This document shows, piece by piece, positions 11,401 to 19,369 of a DNA stretch of 64,000 nt. The position numbers were made by a program, and so were the translations under genes. Under the pieces are notes generated by a model that was not told the origin of the DNA, did no database searches, and saw nothing but the letters and a program-made list of their open reading frames with translations. Each line of letters opens with the position of its first letter. Position 1 is the stretch's first letter. This DNA is from Lepidonotus clava (Eukaryota; Annelida; Polychaeta; Phyllodocida; Polynoidae), in the NCBI GenBank assembly GCA_936440205.1, contig OW387136.1, forward strand, positions 54,611,718 through 54,675,717. The letters run 5' to 3'.

Positions 11401-14400
11401 CCGGTACCCCTAACTCTACCTACCCTTTGGGTTGCCCCCGTCTGTGTTCCGTTGGTTGTTAGCTGTGTTGACGGCCGCTGCTAAACAGTTAAGTCGACCC
11501 CTGTACCCCCAAATCTACCTACCCTTTGGGTTGCCCCCGTCTGTGTTCCGTTGGTTGTTAGCTGTGTTGACGGCCGCTGCTAAACAGTTAAGTCGACCCC
11601 TGTACCCCCAAATCTACCTACCCTTTGGGTTGCCCCCGTCCGTGTTCTGTTGGTTGTTGGTGTTGACGGCTGCTGCTAAACAGTTAAAGTCGACCTCCGT
11701 GCCCCTAACTCTACCTACCCTTTGGGTTGCCCCCGTCCGTGTTCTGTTGGGTGTTGGCTGTGTTGACGGCTGCTAAACAGTTAAAGTCGACCCCTGTGCC
11801 CCTAACTCTACCTACCCTTTGGGTTGCCCCCATCAGTGTTCTGTTGGCCGTGTTGACGGCCGCTGTCAAACAGTTAAAGTCGACCCCTGTGCCCCTAACT
11901 CAACCTACCCTTTGGGTTGCCCCCGTCGGTATTCTGTTGGTTGTTGGCTGTGTTGACGGCCGCTGCTAAACAGTTAAAGTCAAGCGTGTTGTCGAGCAGG
12001 GCGTTGATCTTCTTAAAGATGTCTATGGAGTTGTTGGCCAAGCTGCCATAGCTCTGGTCGTCACCCGCCCCCGGGTGAACACTGGGCTCCTGGGGAGAGG
12101 AAAAGGACAGCAAATTATTTGGAGTTAGGACTACAAAAACTTTGTTGTTTTCAGGTAACCCGACCTACCCTCAATTTTGGGCCCTAACCATAGAGATACA
12201 TAGGATAGAGAGGAAACACTGCCTAGGCCGACTGGTGCATGTGCGTCTTGGTATGTATATGCAAATGAGCACTGGAAGAGGTCAGGTAGGCATTTATCAT
12301 GCAAAAGCTGGGAAGTGCATCTATGAAACAACACTGTAATTCATTCAAATATAAATATAATTTTACAAACTATGCATCAATAAAAACATATGAACAAGTA
12401 GAATTGGAATTTATGAATTTTCTTTTAGATTTCCAGATATTTGATGTGAAAATAGCTATGTTTAGGCTGAAATTTCACAAATTGAAAAACAAAAGTTTTC
12501 ATTACAATAATTATTCCATATACTACAGACTATGGCGCTACATAGATGATGTCTCTAGCATTTGTGGTATTCTCAAAATTAATTCCCAAACTTTGCAATC
12601 TTTGCAACTATCTCAATTTCCTTCAATTTCAATTAGTTGATATATTCATCTCTATATAACATAATAACACAATTTTTGGTATCTTTCTATTCAGAATTTA
12701 ATCCTCTATCCATCCCTGTTGAGTATATTTTGATAAATTGGAAATTTGATGTTGAACAGTGTATCCATAGTAGGACCAAAAGGTGTGAGATGCTGCTCTC
12801 ACACCTCGCACTCTCCAAGCAGGTGTGACTGACCCAAGGATAGTCAGCCTATCCATGAGAGCTATCTGAGACAATGAAAAGCTAGAAACAACACAAGCGT
12901 CCTATCTATCTTATGTCTAGAGTACTGGAGGGTATTATCGGCAGGCGTCTATTATCGGCACCCCTGAGATGTATTATGATATTACAACTAAACGTTTTGC
13001 TTTTCTGGCTTTAAAAGGAATAGAAATCGAAATCTCATATTTGTTTCATAATTTAATAATGGACTGACTCATTGCAAACTACTGTTAGATAACATAGCAT
13101 TTAAAAGAAATATGTTGGTTCATTACCAGCTATCAAGCATAGGCCATTTTATCTTAATCAATAAGGTAGAGCGTTATTTCTATTCATTAGTAGTCCACCA
13201 AAATAAGGAATATATCTGAAATTCGATTTCTATAGGTGAAAACAGTTAAAAGACAAATATATTTTGAAATATTTTTTCTTTTAGGTAGAAGAACAAGTCT
13301 TACTGTATGGGTGCCGATAATACACTCCTATGAGTGTCTATGTCTTGTATTATCGGCAGGGTTATATCATTATTTCAAATATTAGGCTGGTAAATACATA
13401 AAAAGACAAAAAATTAACATATCAATGAAGTAATGTAAAAAAATAATGTCTAGCTGTGTTATTACTAGGAATTTTAGGGGTAATATTGTGGCTAATACAA
13501 TTTTAATTCATTTGAAAATGAATCAAATCCGATTATCAAAAACAGACAAATGTAAGGAAGAATGAAAAAGATATCTTTGTCTTGAATGATAGTAAACTGA
13601 TATTTCTCTACTAATCAAAGCAGCAAGGTGAACTCAGCCCTCTACGATTATTTGTTAGACTTGATTAATAAGGTTTCTGGTACAAATCATTAAAATATTC
13701 ATTTTAACAATAACCCTGGGTTATCTATATGATAGGGTGCCGATAATACAAGACAGGTGCCGATAATACACTCCAAAACATAAAAAATAATTCAAGTGAT
13801 GTTTTACATAATTATTTCTGAAAAGCATCTACTACATCTCACACGGGTGTAAATATGTTCAGACTATCATATGGCACACATTTGATATAATTTTAGGAAA
13901 ATTAGCCCAAAATGACAAATTGTGCCCTAAGGTGCCGATAATACCCTCCAGTACTCCAGTCTATGCCCTAACCTATAACATTTGTGATTTTTTTTTTTTT
14001 TCAAAATGAAAAAGAACTGACCAGAAAAGCTTAGAACAGCATGGGACATCATGTAGATACCCAGGGCCATGTATTTTAGATGCTAGAAATTGTTTTAGAG
14101 ATTTTTTTTCCAATGCTGCCCATGTAAATTTGGTATGTGAAAAAAGAAAAAAAAATCAACCTAACTTTGTCCTAACCATATCTACCCGAAATTTGATGAC
14201 TTAGATGTTACCTGAGGCTGATGGGCTGAACACACTTTTTTCTTTTTTTTTGAGGGGAGCTTAGATAATGACGAAATGTCTAGCGTGACGCAACAGAGTA
14301 GAAACTGATGAAACCCCAAAGAAATTGGTTAGGATTGGTCCCCCCCCCCCAAAAAGATAAAACAATAAAAAATTCGGGTCTCACTCAGATCACTTCCACG

Positions 14401-15024
14401 CACTTTACAGTATACGGTCAAATGTTTAGCAAATAAGCTCTTGATGAACTAAAGAAACATGAAAGGTGATTACATCGGAATGCTCGAACAGTAGGCCTTT
14501 TCTGTAACCAATAATTAGCAAGTCCAAACGGGGTCCAAACATGTCCAAAATAAAGTATGCTCGCCTCGAATAATCAAACTATTATTCTTCATAGATTTTT
14601 CAACTTACTGATGAAACCTCAACGTTCAGACTTCAGTTCAGGTCGGTCAAAACTCTTTAAACAGATGTCCTGTTTAACTTGTTATTGTCTTCCAACAATT
14701 TCAGGATCGTGTCGAAACGTCCACATGTCATGTCCGACTGATTGAGTTCTTATTTTGGCGCCTTAACTGACCTAATTCAGTAATTAGTTACTTTGTATCT
14801 TTGTAGATTTCAGGTTGACGTAGGACGTAAAGGGGTCAACACGTGCACGGGGCACGTGGGGGAAATAAACAATGGTAAATACACGTGTTTGGACCGGGAT
14901 AAAAGGACAAATAACTCTCAAAAAGAAAGCCAAAAGTTGTGTGTAACCCCCTTTGCCATTTGGGGTTGTCAATAAGCAAATAATGGTGAATTCGGAGACA
15001 ACTCACCATGGTAGAAATCGGCAT
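2277..15024 (-). CDS. CPEB1: CPEB1-type cytoplasmic polyadenylation element binding protein, 12 coding exons
   Basis: The product binds U-rich CPE elements in mRNA 3' UTRs and controls cytoplasmic polyadenylation and translation, classically in oocytes and neurons. Coding exons on the minus strand, in order: 15024-15007, 12089-11909, 10587-10474, 9764-9581, 8801-8663, 8279-7811, 7081-6968, 5781-5692, 4371-4244, 3727-3529, 3276-3182, 2492-2277. All junctions are GT/AG and phase-compatible, giving 648 residues (vertebrate CPEB1 is about 560). Domains: conserved [16 protein letters not shown] near 30-45; SPSDSDTSG serine block near 187-195; Q-rich stretch 225-287; RRM1 about 393-475 (RNP2 KVFLGG, RNP1 GYVYVLFE); RRM2 about 504-577 (RNP2 TVFVGAL, RNP1 GSGRVTF); ZZ domain 589-627 with C589, C592, C601, C606, C611, C614, H619, H627. 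The ZZ sequence is of the CPEB1 type, not CPEB2-4. The vertebrate Aurora site LDSR before SPSDSDTSG is not visible. The extra length is mostly the Q-rich insert. Exon boundaries are my reading, not transcript-confirmed. Confidence 0.95.
2522..2626 (-). CDS. Partial tandem copy of the CPEB1 last exon (candidate alternative exon 12b)
   Basis: About 87 bp matching exon 12a (roughly 90 percent identity by eye), including an intact acceptor (pyrimidine run, CTAACAG). Spliced in phase 0 from exon 11 it would encode [20 protein letters not shown] then [14 protein letters not shown] and a stop. The homology ends just after FFCREL. Use of this acceptor would therefore give a 611-residue CPEB1 with only the first half of the ZZ domain. 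It is the first acceptor met after exon 11. Whether it is used, or is a decoy left by a tandem duplication, cannot be told without transcripts. Confidence 0.6.
   Translation of the reverse strand: MQIDPYLEDSLCQTCNLQPGPFFCRELICCLYFV
3182..3276 (-). CDS. CPEB1: CPEB1 exon 11: end of RRM2
   Basis: Encodes [16 protein letters not shown] and then [15 protein letters not shown], matching vertebrate SGRVTFNNQRSYLKAV and SAAFVEIKTTKFTKK. It carries RNP1 of RRM2. Acceptor CTTCAG, donor AAAAAG|GTACTG. Enters in phase 1 and leaves in phase 0. Confidence 0.95.
3529..3727 (-). CDS. CPEB1: CPEB1 exon 10: RRM2 start
   Basis: Encodes [20 protein letters not shown], then [15 protein letters not shown] and [16 protein letters not shown], nearly identical to the same block in vertebrate CPEB1. 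RNP2 of RRM2 is TVFVGAL. Starts in phase 0 after TTTCAG; donor ATAG|GTAGGA. Confidence 0.96.
4244..4371 (-). CDS. CPEB1: CPEB1 exon 9: RRM1 second half
   Basis: Encodes [20 protein letters not shown], then [20 protein letters not shown] and KE, matching vertebrate [20 protein letters not shown] and EYYFKMSSRRM. RNP1 of RRM1 is GYVYVLFE. Donor GGAG|GTAAGC is strong. Confidence 0.95.
4547..4747. mobile_element. MITE-like element in CPEB1 intron 8
   Basis: About 200 bp with imperfect terminal inverted repeats. The left end starts CCGTAAAACACCCAATTTAA, and the inverted right end reads CCGTAAAGCCCCTAATTTAA. No coding capacity. The superfamily is not assignable; a TA or short target duplication is possible but not clear. 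Confidence 0.55.
5250..5660. mobile_element. Dispersed repeat family B, copy 1 (intron 8)
   Basis: About 400 bp, G-rich at both ends, with inverted-repeat-like termini around GGTTACCCACTGCC (left) and GGCAGTAACCTTCAGAG (right). A second copy in the same arrangement lies at 35585-35965, and a fragment near 41735-41800. They share internal blocks such as GGGGTCAGTCA and GGCAGT-AACCTTCA-GAGTCAGT. It is probably a non-autonomous DNA transposon. It ends about 30 bp from the donor of CPEB1 exon 8. Confidence 0.55.
5692..5781 (-). CDS. CPEB1: CPEB1 exon 8: RRM1 centre
   Basis: Encodes [20 protein letters not shown] then GKHPRYPPK, matching vertebrate [16 protein letters not shown]. Acceptor TTTTGCAG, donor AAAG|GTAGGC; phase 1 in and phase 1 out. 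Confidence 0.95.
6060..6232 (-). mobile_element. MITE family A (CAGGGGCGG termini), truncated copy
   Basis: Inverted relative of the element at 28381-28558. They share the stretch with GCTAAGTACT, GTGCGTGCACATGCAACG, TTTGGCAAGT and the terminal GGATCGCCCCTG. The terminus opposite this one is missing or diverged. It lies in CPEB1 intron 7. Confidence 0.5.
6968..7081 (-). CDS. CPEB1: CPEB1 exon 7: linker and RRM1 start
   Basis: Encodes [20 protein letters not shown] then [10 protein letters not shown], matching vertebrate [20 protein letters not shown] and LGGVPWDITE. RNP2 of RRM1 is KVFLGG. Acceptor TTTTCAG, donor GAAG|GTACGC. Confidence 0.96.
7811..8279 (-). CDS. CPEB1: CPEB1 exon 6: glutamine-rich prion-like segment and linker
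   Basis: Longest exon, residues 213-368. It opens [12 protein letters not shown] (compare vertebrate ISSLRISP). Then follows a Q/H/Y-rich stretch of 63 residues with 40 glutamines, including an uninterrupted run of 13. The exon closes with [16 protein letters not shown], conserved in CPEB1. The glutamine codons mix CAG and CAA, so this is not a pure CAG microsatellite. The composition resembles the prion-like N-terminus described for Aplysia neuronal CPEB. Confidence 0.93.
8663..8801 (-). CDS. CPEB1: CPEB1 exon 5: serine-rich regulatory segment
   Basis: Encodes [18 protein letters not shown], then [20 protein letters not shown] and [17 protein letters not shown] is identical to the vertebrate CPEB1 phospho-regulatory block, where TSGFSS is a degron; here the following residues are VGS, so that degron is only partly kept. 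Acceptor GTTCAG, donor CATG|GTGAGT. Confidence 0.93.
9581..9764 (-). CDS. CPEB1: CPEB1 exon 4: N-terminal region
   Basis: Encodes [20 protein letters not shown] and ends with [17 protein letters not shown]-rich, open through its length, phase-compatible on both sides (GC completes the glycine codon from exon 3; AT carries over to exon 5). Donor ACCAT|GTGAGT. No specific vertebrate match; assigned by phase, position and codon quality. Confidence 0.85.
10474..10587 (-). CDS. CPEB1: CPEB1 exon 3: N-terminal region
   Basis: Encodes [20 protein letters not shown] then [17 protein letters not shown]. Acceptor TTTTTCCTCAG, donor TCAG|GTGGGA. Phase 1 on both sides, fitting exons 2 and 4. Assigned by phase, context and clean codon structure. 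Confidence 0.85.
10966..11326. repeat. Two nearly identical 178-bp tandem copies in CPEB1 intron 2
   Basis: The block starting CATAGGGAGTTATTTAGG occurs at 10966 and again at 11144, with only a few differences in its T-rich middle. It is non-coding and probably a recent duplication. It sits directly next to the exon-2-derived array. Confidence 0.9.
11335..11971 (-). repeat. About seven-copy, 93-99-bp array seeded from the 3' end of CPEB1 exon 2
   Basis: Read on the minus strand, each unit holds about 69 bp matching the last part of exon 2 (coding [11 protein letters not shown] then [12 protein letters not shown]), the donor AAAGG|GTAGGT, and about 28 bp of intron. Unit starts on the plus strand (GTTGCCCCCGTC) fall near 11431, 11530, 11629, 11726, 11823 and 11916, with a diverged one near 11334. 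The copy at 11909-11971 is the real exon end. Every unit carries a donor as good as the genuine one. Confidence 0.85.
11909..12089 (-). CDS. CPEB1: CPEB1 exon 2: conserved N-terminal motif
   Basis: Encodes [15 protein letters not shown], then [20 protein letters not shown], matching vertebrate NIFRRINAILDNSLDF, then [19 protein letters not shown] and NPK. Acceptor TCTCCCCAG. I place the donor at AAAGG|GTAGGT (11908/11907). An alternative, weaker donor at 11971 (AACT|GTTTAG) is also phase 1 and would drop 21 residues. The 3' part is copied in the adjacent array. Confidence 0.88.
12921..13955. mobile_element. 1,035-bp non-autonomous DNA element with perfect 23-bp terminal inverted repeats (CPEB1 intron 1)
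   Basis: The left end starts AGTACTGGAGGGTATTATCG and continues GCA; the right end (13933-13955) is its exact reverse complement. The 12-mer TGCCGATAATAC or its complement recurs about seven times (near 12933, 12949, 13311, 13349, 13739, 13760 and 13933), a sub-terminal repeat pattern typical of transposase-binding sites. The interior is AT-rich without a transposase. The target duplication is unclear, so the superfamily is unassigned. Confidence 0.8.
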
Positions 15025-15400
15025 TTCGCCCACCGCGCGGTGAAGAAATGTCTCAAAATGGCAGAACTCAGATTTGTCGGTGAAGATGTCGGCCGGAAAA
15101 ACCTCGACTTGTGGACGATACACGCCACTTTTTTCAACTGACCCGAACCCGCCGAAACCGGACCATTTTATAGGCTTCAGTTATGTAATAGCACTCAGGT
15201 GTCAGTCTGTTTTCGGGTGTATTTTGGTCTTTTTCTGTATGACAACAAGGCCCTACTTTCAGCGTTCAGGGCCGACTTGGCGCCACGTGGTCTGAGTGTG
15301 GACCCACGTGACCCCGGTCCGGGCTTCTGATTGGTCGGTGAGGGAGTCAATCAAGCGGAACGGCGCCAGAGGGAGTTGGGGGGGAGGGGGGTGATTGGTT
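14835..15400 (-). promoter_or_regulatory. CPEB1 promoter and first-intron E-box cluster
   Basis: Five CACGTG E-boxes occur at 14840, 14853, 14882, 15284 and 15305; the last reads GTCACGTG on the minus strand. Two CCAAT boxes in minus orientation lie near 15330 and 15394. The block from about 15010 to 15400 is GC- and CpG-richer than its surroundings. It spans the start codon (15024), and no TATA box is evident. The transcription start probably lies between 15025 and about 15200. CACGTG is bound by USF, MITF/TFE, MYC/MAX and CLOCK-type bHLH factors; which one acts here is unknown. Confidence 0.55.
15007..15024 (-). CDS. CPEB1: CPEB1 exon 1: start codon
   Basis: Encodes MPISTM, then the strong donor ATG|GTGAGT. 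The reading frame stays open upstream to about 15181 but contains no further ATG, so this is the most likely start. Exon 2 joins in phase 0 (GAG). The assignment rests on the donor, the phase and the promoter-like sequence around it; a different 5' exon is possible. Confidence 0.6.
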
Positions 15401-15449
15401 GTGGGGGGGGGGAGGGGCACAAGGCACGCGCCTCAAGGGGTAGATCTAA

Positions 15450-15515
15450 AGACCCCTGAAATCGACACGGTGACATAGATATTTCTTAAATTGGACATGG
15501 GACATGAGGCGAGCT
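15450..15515. repeat. Dispersed GACATG-type repeat (family C), fragment
   Basis: Contains AAATCGACACGGTGACAT followed by TTCTTAAATTGGACATGGGACATGA. The same phrases occur at 15725-15860, 18080-18195, 21815-22045 and 24838-24960. Confidence 0.5.
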
Positions 15516-15518
15516 TAG

Positions 15519-15722
15519 CAGTGGCGGATTTAGAGGGGGACGCCCCCACCCCCCCTTATTTTTTAAATTTTTGTTGACTAACAAATATTTTTTTTTTTAT
15601 GTAAAATTTTAAAAATGGAGGGTCCGGTAGAAAAAACGTACAATACTGAATGGCGCTTCCCCCCCCTCCACCTTTTTTATTATTATTATTATTATTTTTG
15701 AAAATCTCTGGATCCGCCCCTG
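15519..15722. mobile_element. MITE with CAGTGGCGG/CAGGGGCGG termini
   Basis: The left terminus is CAGTGGCGGATTTAG and the inverted right terminus is CAGGGGCGGATCCAG. The flanks CTTAG and CTTGG could be a 5-bp target duplication with one change. It is about 204 bp, T-rich inside, non-coding. It splits two family C fragments. Confidence 0.6.
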
Positions 15723-15724
15723 CT

Positions 15725-16030
15725 TGGTGACATGAGGAGAAAAATAAACCACTTTGACAAAATCGATATGGAAAATAAAATCAAAGGGACATGCGATATA
15801 TACATAGGCCTATATGGCGATTTCTAAAATTCGATGTGCGACATTGGGACCCCCAATAAATAGGCATCTGCCTACCCTGCTTCTCGTTTTGGAAGAAAAA
15901 ACAAACAAAACAAACAAAAGATCCATGCCAGGTTTCACGGGCCCTTCACTTTGTCTATACAAGGGATTGAGTGCCCCTGGACATACCCTATATGTTTTAA
16001 TTCCAGGCCTATGCCTTACCCTCCAGTGAT
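15725..16030. repeat. Family C fragment and AT-rich spacer
   Basis: 15725-15860 repeats the family C phrases (GGGACATGCGATAT, TTCTAAAATTCGATGTGCGACAT, GGGACCCCC). The rest, to 16030, is unremarkable apart from a TAGGCCTA palindrome at 15806. No gene is visible. Confidence 0.45.
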
Positions 16031-16034
16031 TGAA

Positions 16035-16283
16035 TTAGATTTAGAGGGGGGCGCCTCCCTTTCTTTCTTGTTTCCTTTTTCCCCCCCTTTTTTTCCCCTC
16101 CATGTTTGTGTGTGTAGGCCTGTAAAATATAGATAATTCTTAGACCTGGAGGGTCCGGCGGAAATTTTGACAATAGAGCGCCCCCCCCCCCCCCCTTATT
16201 TTTCTTGTTTCTTTTCTATTCTATTTTTTCTTTTTTTCTCTTTTTTCTTCTTCACGCTTTAAATCTCTGGATCCACCCCTGCC
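16035..16283. mobile_element. Diverged MITE related to 15519-15722
   Basis: Starts near AGATTTAGAGGGGGGCG and ends AAATCTCTGGATCCACCCCTG, the same ends as the 15519-15722 element, with pyrimidine-rich homopolymer runs inside. Non-coding. Confidence 0.5.
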
Positions 16284-16289
16284 CTGCCC

Positions 16290-17268
16290 TGTTCGGGAAT
16301 GGCAATATACTGAAGATGAAAGAAGGAACGTATGGGCCCGTATGACATAAAAATGCGTCTAAAATGATGTTGCATATTTTATTTTTCACAATTTACAGCA
16401 AGGAAACTATTTTTTAAATTGCGTAATAGATACAGATTAAGTGTTTTCAAAGTGATTCATATACCTATATAGTCTCGACATATAATATATATTATATGAT
16501 AACCAATTTTTATAGGTTTTCTGAAGGAATCCGATTGAAATATCTCCCATAACGTTAGCTCATACTTGTGACCTTTGACCTTTCCAGAGGATTTTCACAT
16601 AGGAAGCGCTACTTTTTATGCCATATATTTTGTGAATTATGATTAAAATTTCAATAGTTATCAATATGATAGCATTAGGCCTAAAACAGGTAAAGAAACC
16701 TCTCTATAGATAGGATAAATATATTACCTTTTTAAATAGGGCCTATAATATATTACATGTATGTTCACTAACTAAATAATATCTTATTTCAGAATTTTAG
16801 GATATTTCATTATGAAAACACATCTTATTCGTGTGCATACTTATAGGATTTTATCAGAAAAGAAGAACATTTAAGTTATGCATGGTCTAACATTTCACAT
16901 GTTGCGATAGGTTTCCATAATATATTTTAAAATAAAAAGGGAAAAGAAAGCGCTGCAAGCGTTTTTATATCTATACGAGTCGTCAACTTGAAATAATTCT
17001 TATAAACCATTAATTTAAATCCTCTCGGTTGACAAAGTGGATATGCGTCGTAGCAGATAAAACTCCCCGTGACGCTGGGGCCTCCATACAAAGAGTCTAT
17101 TACCGACCTGAAATGTACAAGGAGTGGACGGCCAGGTACAATTAGAGTGTATCATGGCTCTTTTTGGCTGTGAAGGTTGACAGGAATGCCTGTGACTACT
17201 GTGAGCTAATCTTAAACGCTGTCGACCGTGCAGACAGTGAGGATTATACCTCTGAGGTGGGAGGTTTT
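16290..17268. other. AT-rich intergenic sequence, no gene seen
   Basis: About 1 kb without an open frame of interest. 17030-17268 is richer in GC and complex sequence and might be a conserved non-coding element, but nothing identifies it. Confidence 0.4.
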
Positions 17269-17410
17269 TGTATAGACCTTTTTCAATAGTGTGGCGCTTA
17301 GCTGCTTTAGCTATACGACCTGAACCAAACGATTGGGATATGGGTTCCTCTTGTCACCAGATGTAGGTCTAAACGATGCGTCTATGGGAATGCTGCACCG
17401 TGGCTATCAT
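17269..17410 (-). mobile_element. Dispersed repeat family E, copy 1
   Basis: Shares GTATAGACCTTTTTCA, GTGTGGCGC, ACCTGAACCAAACGATTGGG and ATATGGGTTCCT with the reverse complement of 34361-34500. Further copies lie at 19207-19357 and 34512-34672. The ends resemble inverted ACACCTTTTTCAT/ATGAAAAAGGTGT, suggesting a short MITE. Confidence 0.5.
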
Positions 17411-17555
17411 AATTCGTCCCCTATGTTTTTAGTAACAATTGCTATATTTCTTAACCATTATAATTACTATCATATGAAAGCATTAATTCTATTTGGGACA
17501 GGCTATTGGTAAATGAGATTATGGAGGAGGTTGTCACATAGAATAAAAGAATAAG

Positions 17556-17599
17556 CAATAAATAAATAAATAAATAAATAAATAGATAAATAGATAAAT
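17556..17599. repeat. AAAT/AGAT microsatellite
   Basis: Tandem AATA units grading into AGATAAAT units. Confidence 0.95.
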
Positions 17600-18079
17600 G
17601 GGCGACTACCCCCGAATTAAGGAAAACGGGGAAGTTGTTTTTCAGTGTTTGCAGTTTTGTTAATGCCTTCTTGAAACTATATAGTATGCTCCTTTTTTGA
17701 TTATTTTGCCTACCCTTGTTTAATACTGTTATCCTGTGAACGTACCTCATTTTGTGCTGAGTGTATTTTTGCTTGATCAGCAGAAATTAATATCCCCGAA
17801 TCTATATACGTTATGTTATGTTTGCATTTTCCAAGAACATGTAGGCCTAAAGACTATTTTCCCTGGGGAGGCGTCTTGTTCAATGCCCGGATGTGTGTCT
17901 GGTTTAACTTTTGGAAACAGACCCATTTTGAAAGACCCATTTTGCTGAAAAACATACCCATTAGGAAGGGATGCACCAAATAATTCATACCTACATTAGA
18001 TGTTTCTGATGGAAACATATATATCAGATTTGCATTAATCCAATTGCAATGTCTTAACTTTTCATTTATTTGGTATTCT

Positions 18080-18195
18080 TTAACTTTGACATGCGACATG
18101 GAGGATTTTTCAGATCGACAGGAACATACAGAAATACAAGGACATGCGACATAGCCTTTTCTTAAATCGAACTTGTAACATAGGGACCCCTCATC
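18080..18195. repeat. Family C fragment
   Basis: Contains GACATGCGACATGGAGG and GGACATGCGACATAGCC, then TTCTTAAATCGAACTTG and AGGGACCCCTC, the family C end phrase. Confidence 0.5.
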
Positions 18196-18644
18196 TACAC
18201 TTCTACTATACAGAGTTAATCAGCAAATTCTACAACCATTTTTGATTAAATATTTTTACTCGTTTTCATCACTTGAAGCTGAGGGGACCCATGTCTTTCC
18301 CTTTTCAACTGACACAAAAGTAGGCCTATACGTGGTTGGCGCCAAGCGCACCTCCGATACCACCCCCCCCCCCCCCCCCCACCTATCAAGGGAAGGAGGG
18401 AGGGTCCACTTGGTAGACTCGATGGACAGGTGTATAGGCCTGTTTACATTCACGCACAAAGAAAATCATTATGAGAAACAGGTACACCGGGTACATGACA
18501 ACCTGCCAATATATCTTATTTTGATGCACGAATTGTGCTCCTGGAGGCTTTAGCCCCCCCCCCCCCCGCCTCGATAATGTCTGGATGTGCAACTCTAGAA
18601 AGTATATATATATATCTAAAGAAACGTATTTCAAAAATTGGATT

Positions 18645-19110
18645 AATAAGCCCATCCCACATTGGCTATAACCCAGGTTTAGATAAGGGTTGGACAAAAT
18701 AACTGTATAAGCAACCCTTGTCTCCGAGGTTCAGAGTTATACTGAAAGAAGCAAGAATAGCAGTTTTCTATATCCCCATGTGCTGCTTAAACATGATTTC
18801 TTAAATTTTACCAATTGACAGATTTGCAGGTTTGCCAGCTAATCAAAATGCTGCATTTCAGGTCAAAATAGGGTCGGACATAATAGGTTGGGCTGACAAG
18901 CTTTAAGTTTGGTTCCTATGGGGGGGGGGGGGGGGGGGGGGACAATATATAAAGCATGCATTTTACAAAATTAATTTTTGGAGCAATTTGACAACCAAAT
19001 TTTTTTTGGTTAACTTTGTATTATGCTCTTCATAGAACAAGCACAGAGGCAATTTTGAAAATATTTCATGGTAAACTTAAAGTTGGTTTAAATTGCATGG
19101 GATAGGCCTA
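18645..19110 (+). mobile_element. Dispersed repeat family D, copy 1
   Basis: About 460 bp matching 34925-35365 in the same orientation. Shared blocks include CCCATCCCACATTGG, GGTTGGACAAAA, TTTCTATATCCC, CAGGTTTGCCAG, AATCAAAATGCTG, AACTTTGTATTATGC and TTTCATGGTAAACTT. Non-coding and diverged. It contains a 22-nt G run at 18920-18941. Confidence 0.75.
18920..18941 (+). repeat. 22-nt uninterrupted G run
   Basis: Pure guanine homopolymer inside repeat D. Runs of C or G of 10 or more also occur elsewhere (for example 18361-18380, 36... region, 49388-49400, 51451-51465, 59938-59954). Confidence 0.95.
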
Positions 19111-19206
19111 TTGTGTGAAACAAGGAAAGATGATGAAGACATTTTTCATTTTACATGGCATCCTCTATAATAAGTTTGGAACCCCCTCAGATCGAGTTAG
19201 ATTATA

Positions 19207-19357
19207 ATCGACCATAGAACGTTTTCAATGTTATGGCGTCCAGATCGCATAATAGACCAGAACCAAGTGATTGGTATATATACGGGTTCCTATGGGTACA
19301 GGCTTGCATCTATGGGATGGTTCACTGCATACGCAGGCTCATGAAAATGGTGTATAG
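19207..19357 (+). mobile_element. Dispersed repeat family E, copy 2
   Basis: Contains CCATAGAACGTTTTCAATG, TTATGGCG, GGGTTCCTATGGG, GCATACGCAGGCTCATGAAA and GGTGTATAG, as in the other family E copies. Confidence 0.5.
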
Positions 19358-19369
19358 ATAAGATGTGCG

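Noticed and set aside
12299-12640. Frame containing RYIDDV, resembling a reverse transcriptase active site
   Set aside because: The rest of the frame is AT-rich sequence without other RT motifs, and no LINE or LTR structure surrounds it. One short match is expected by chance.
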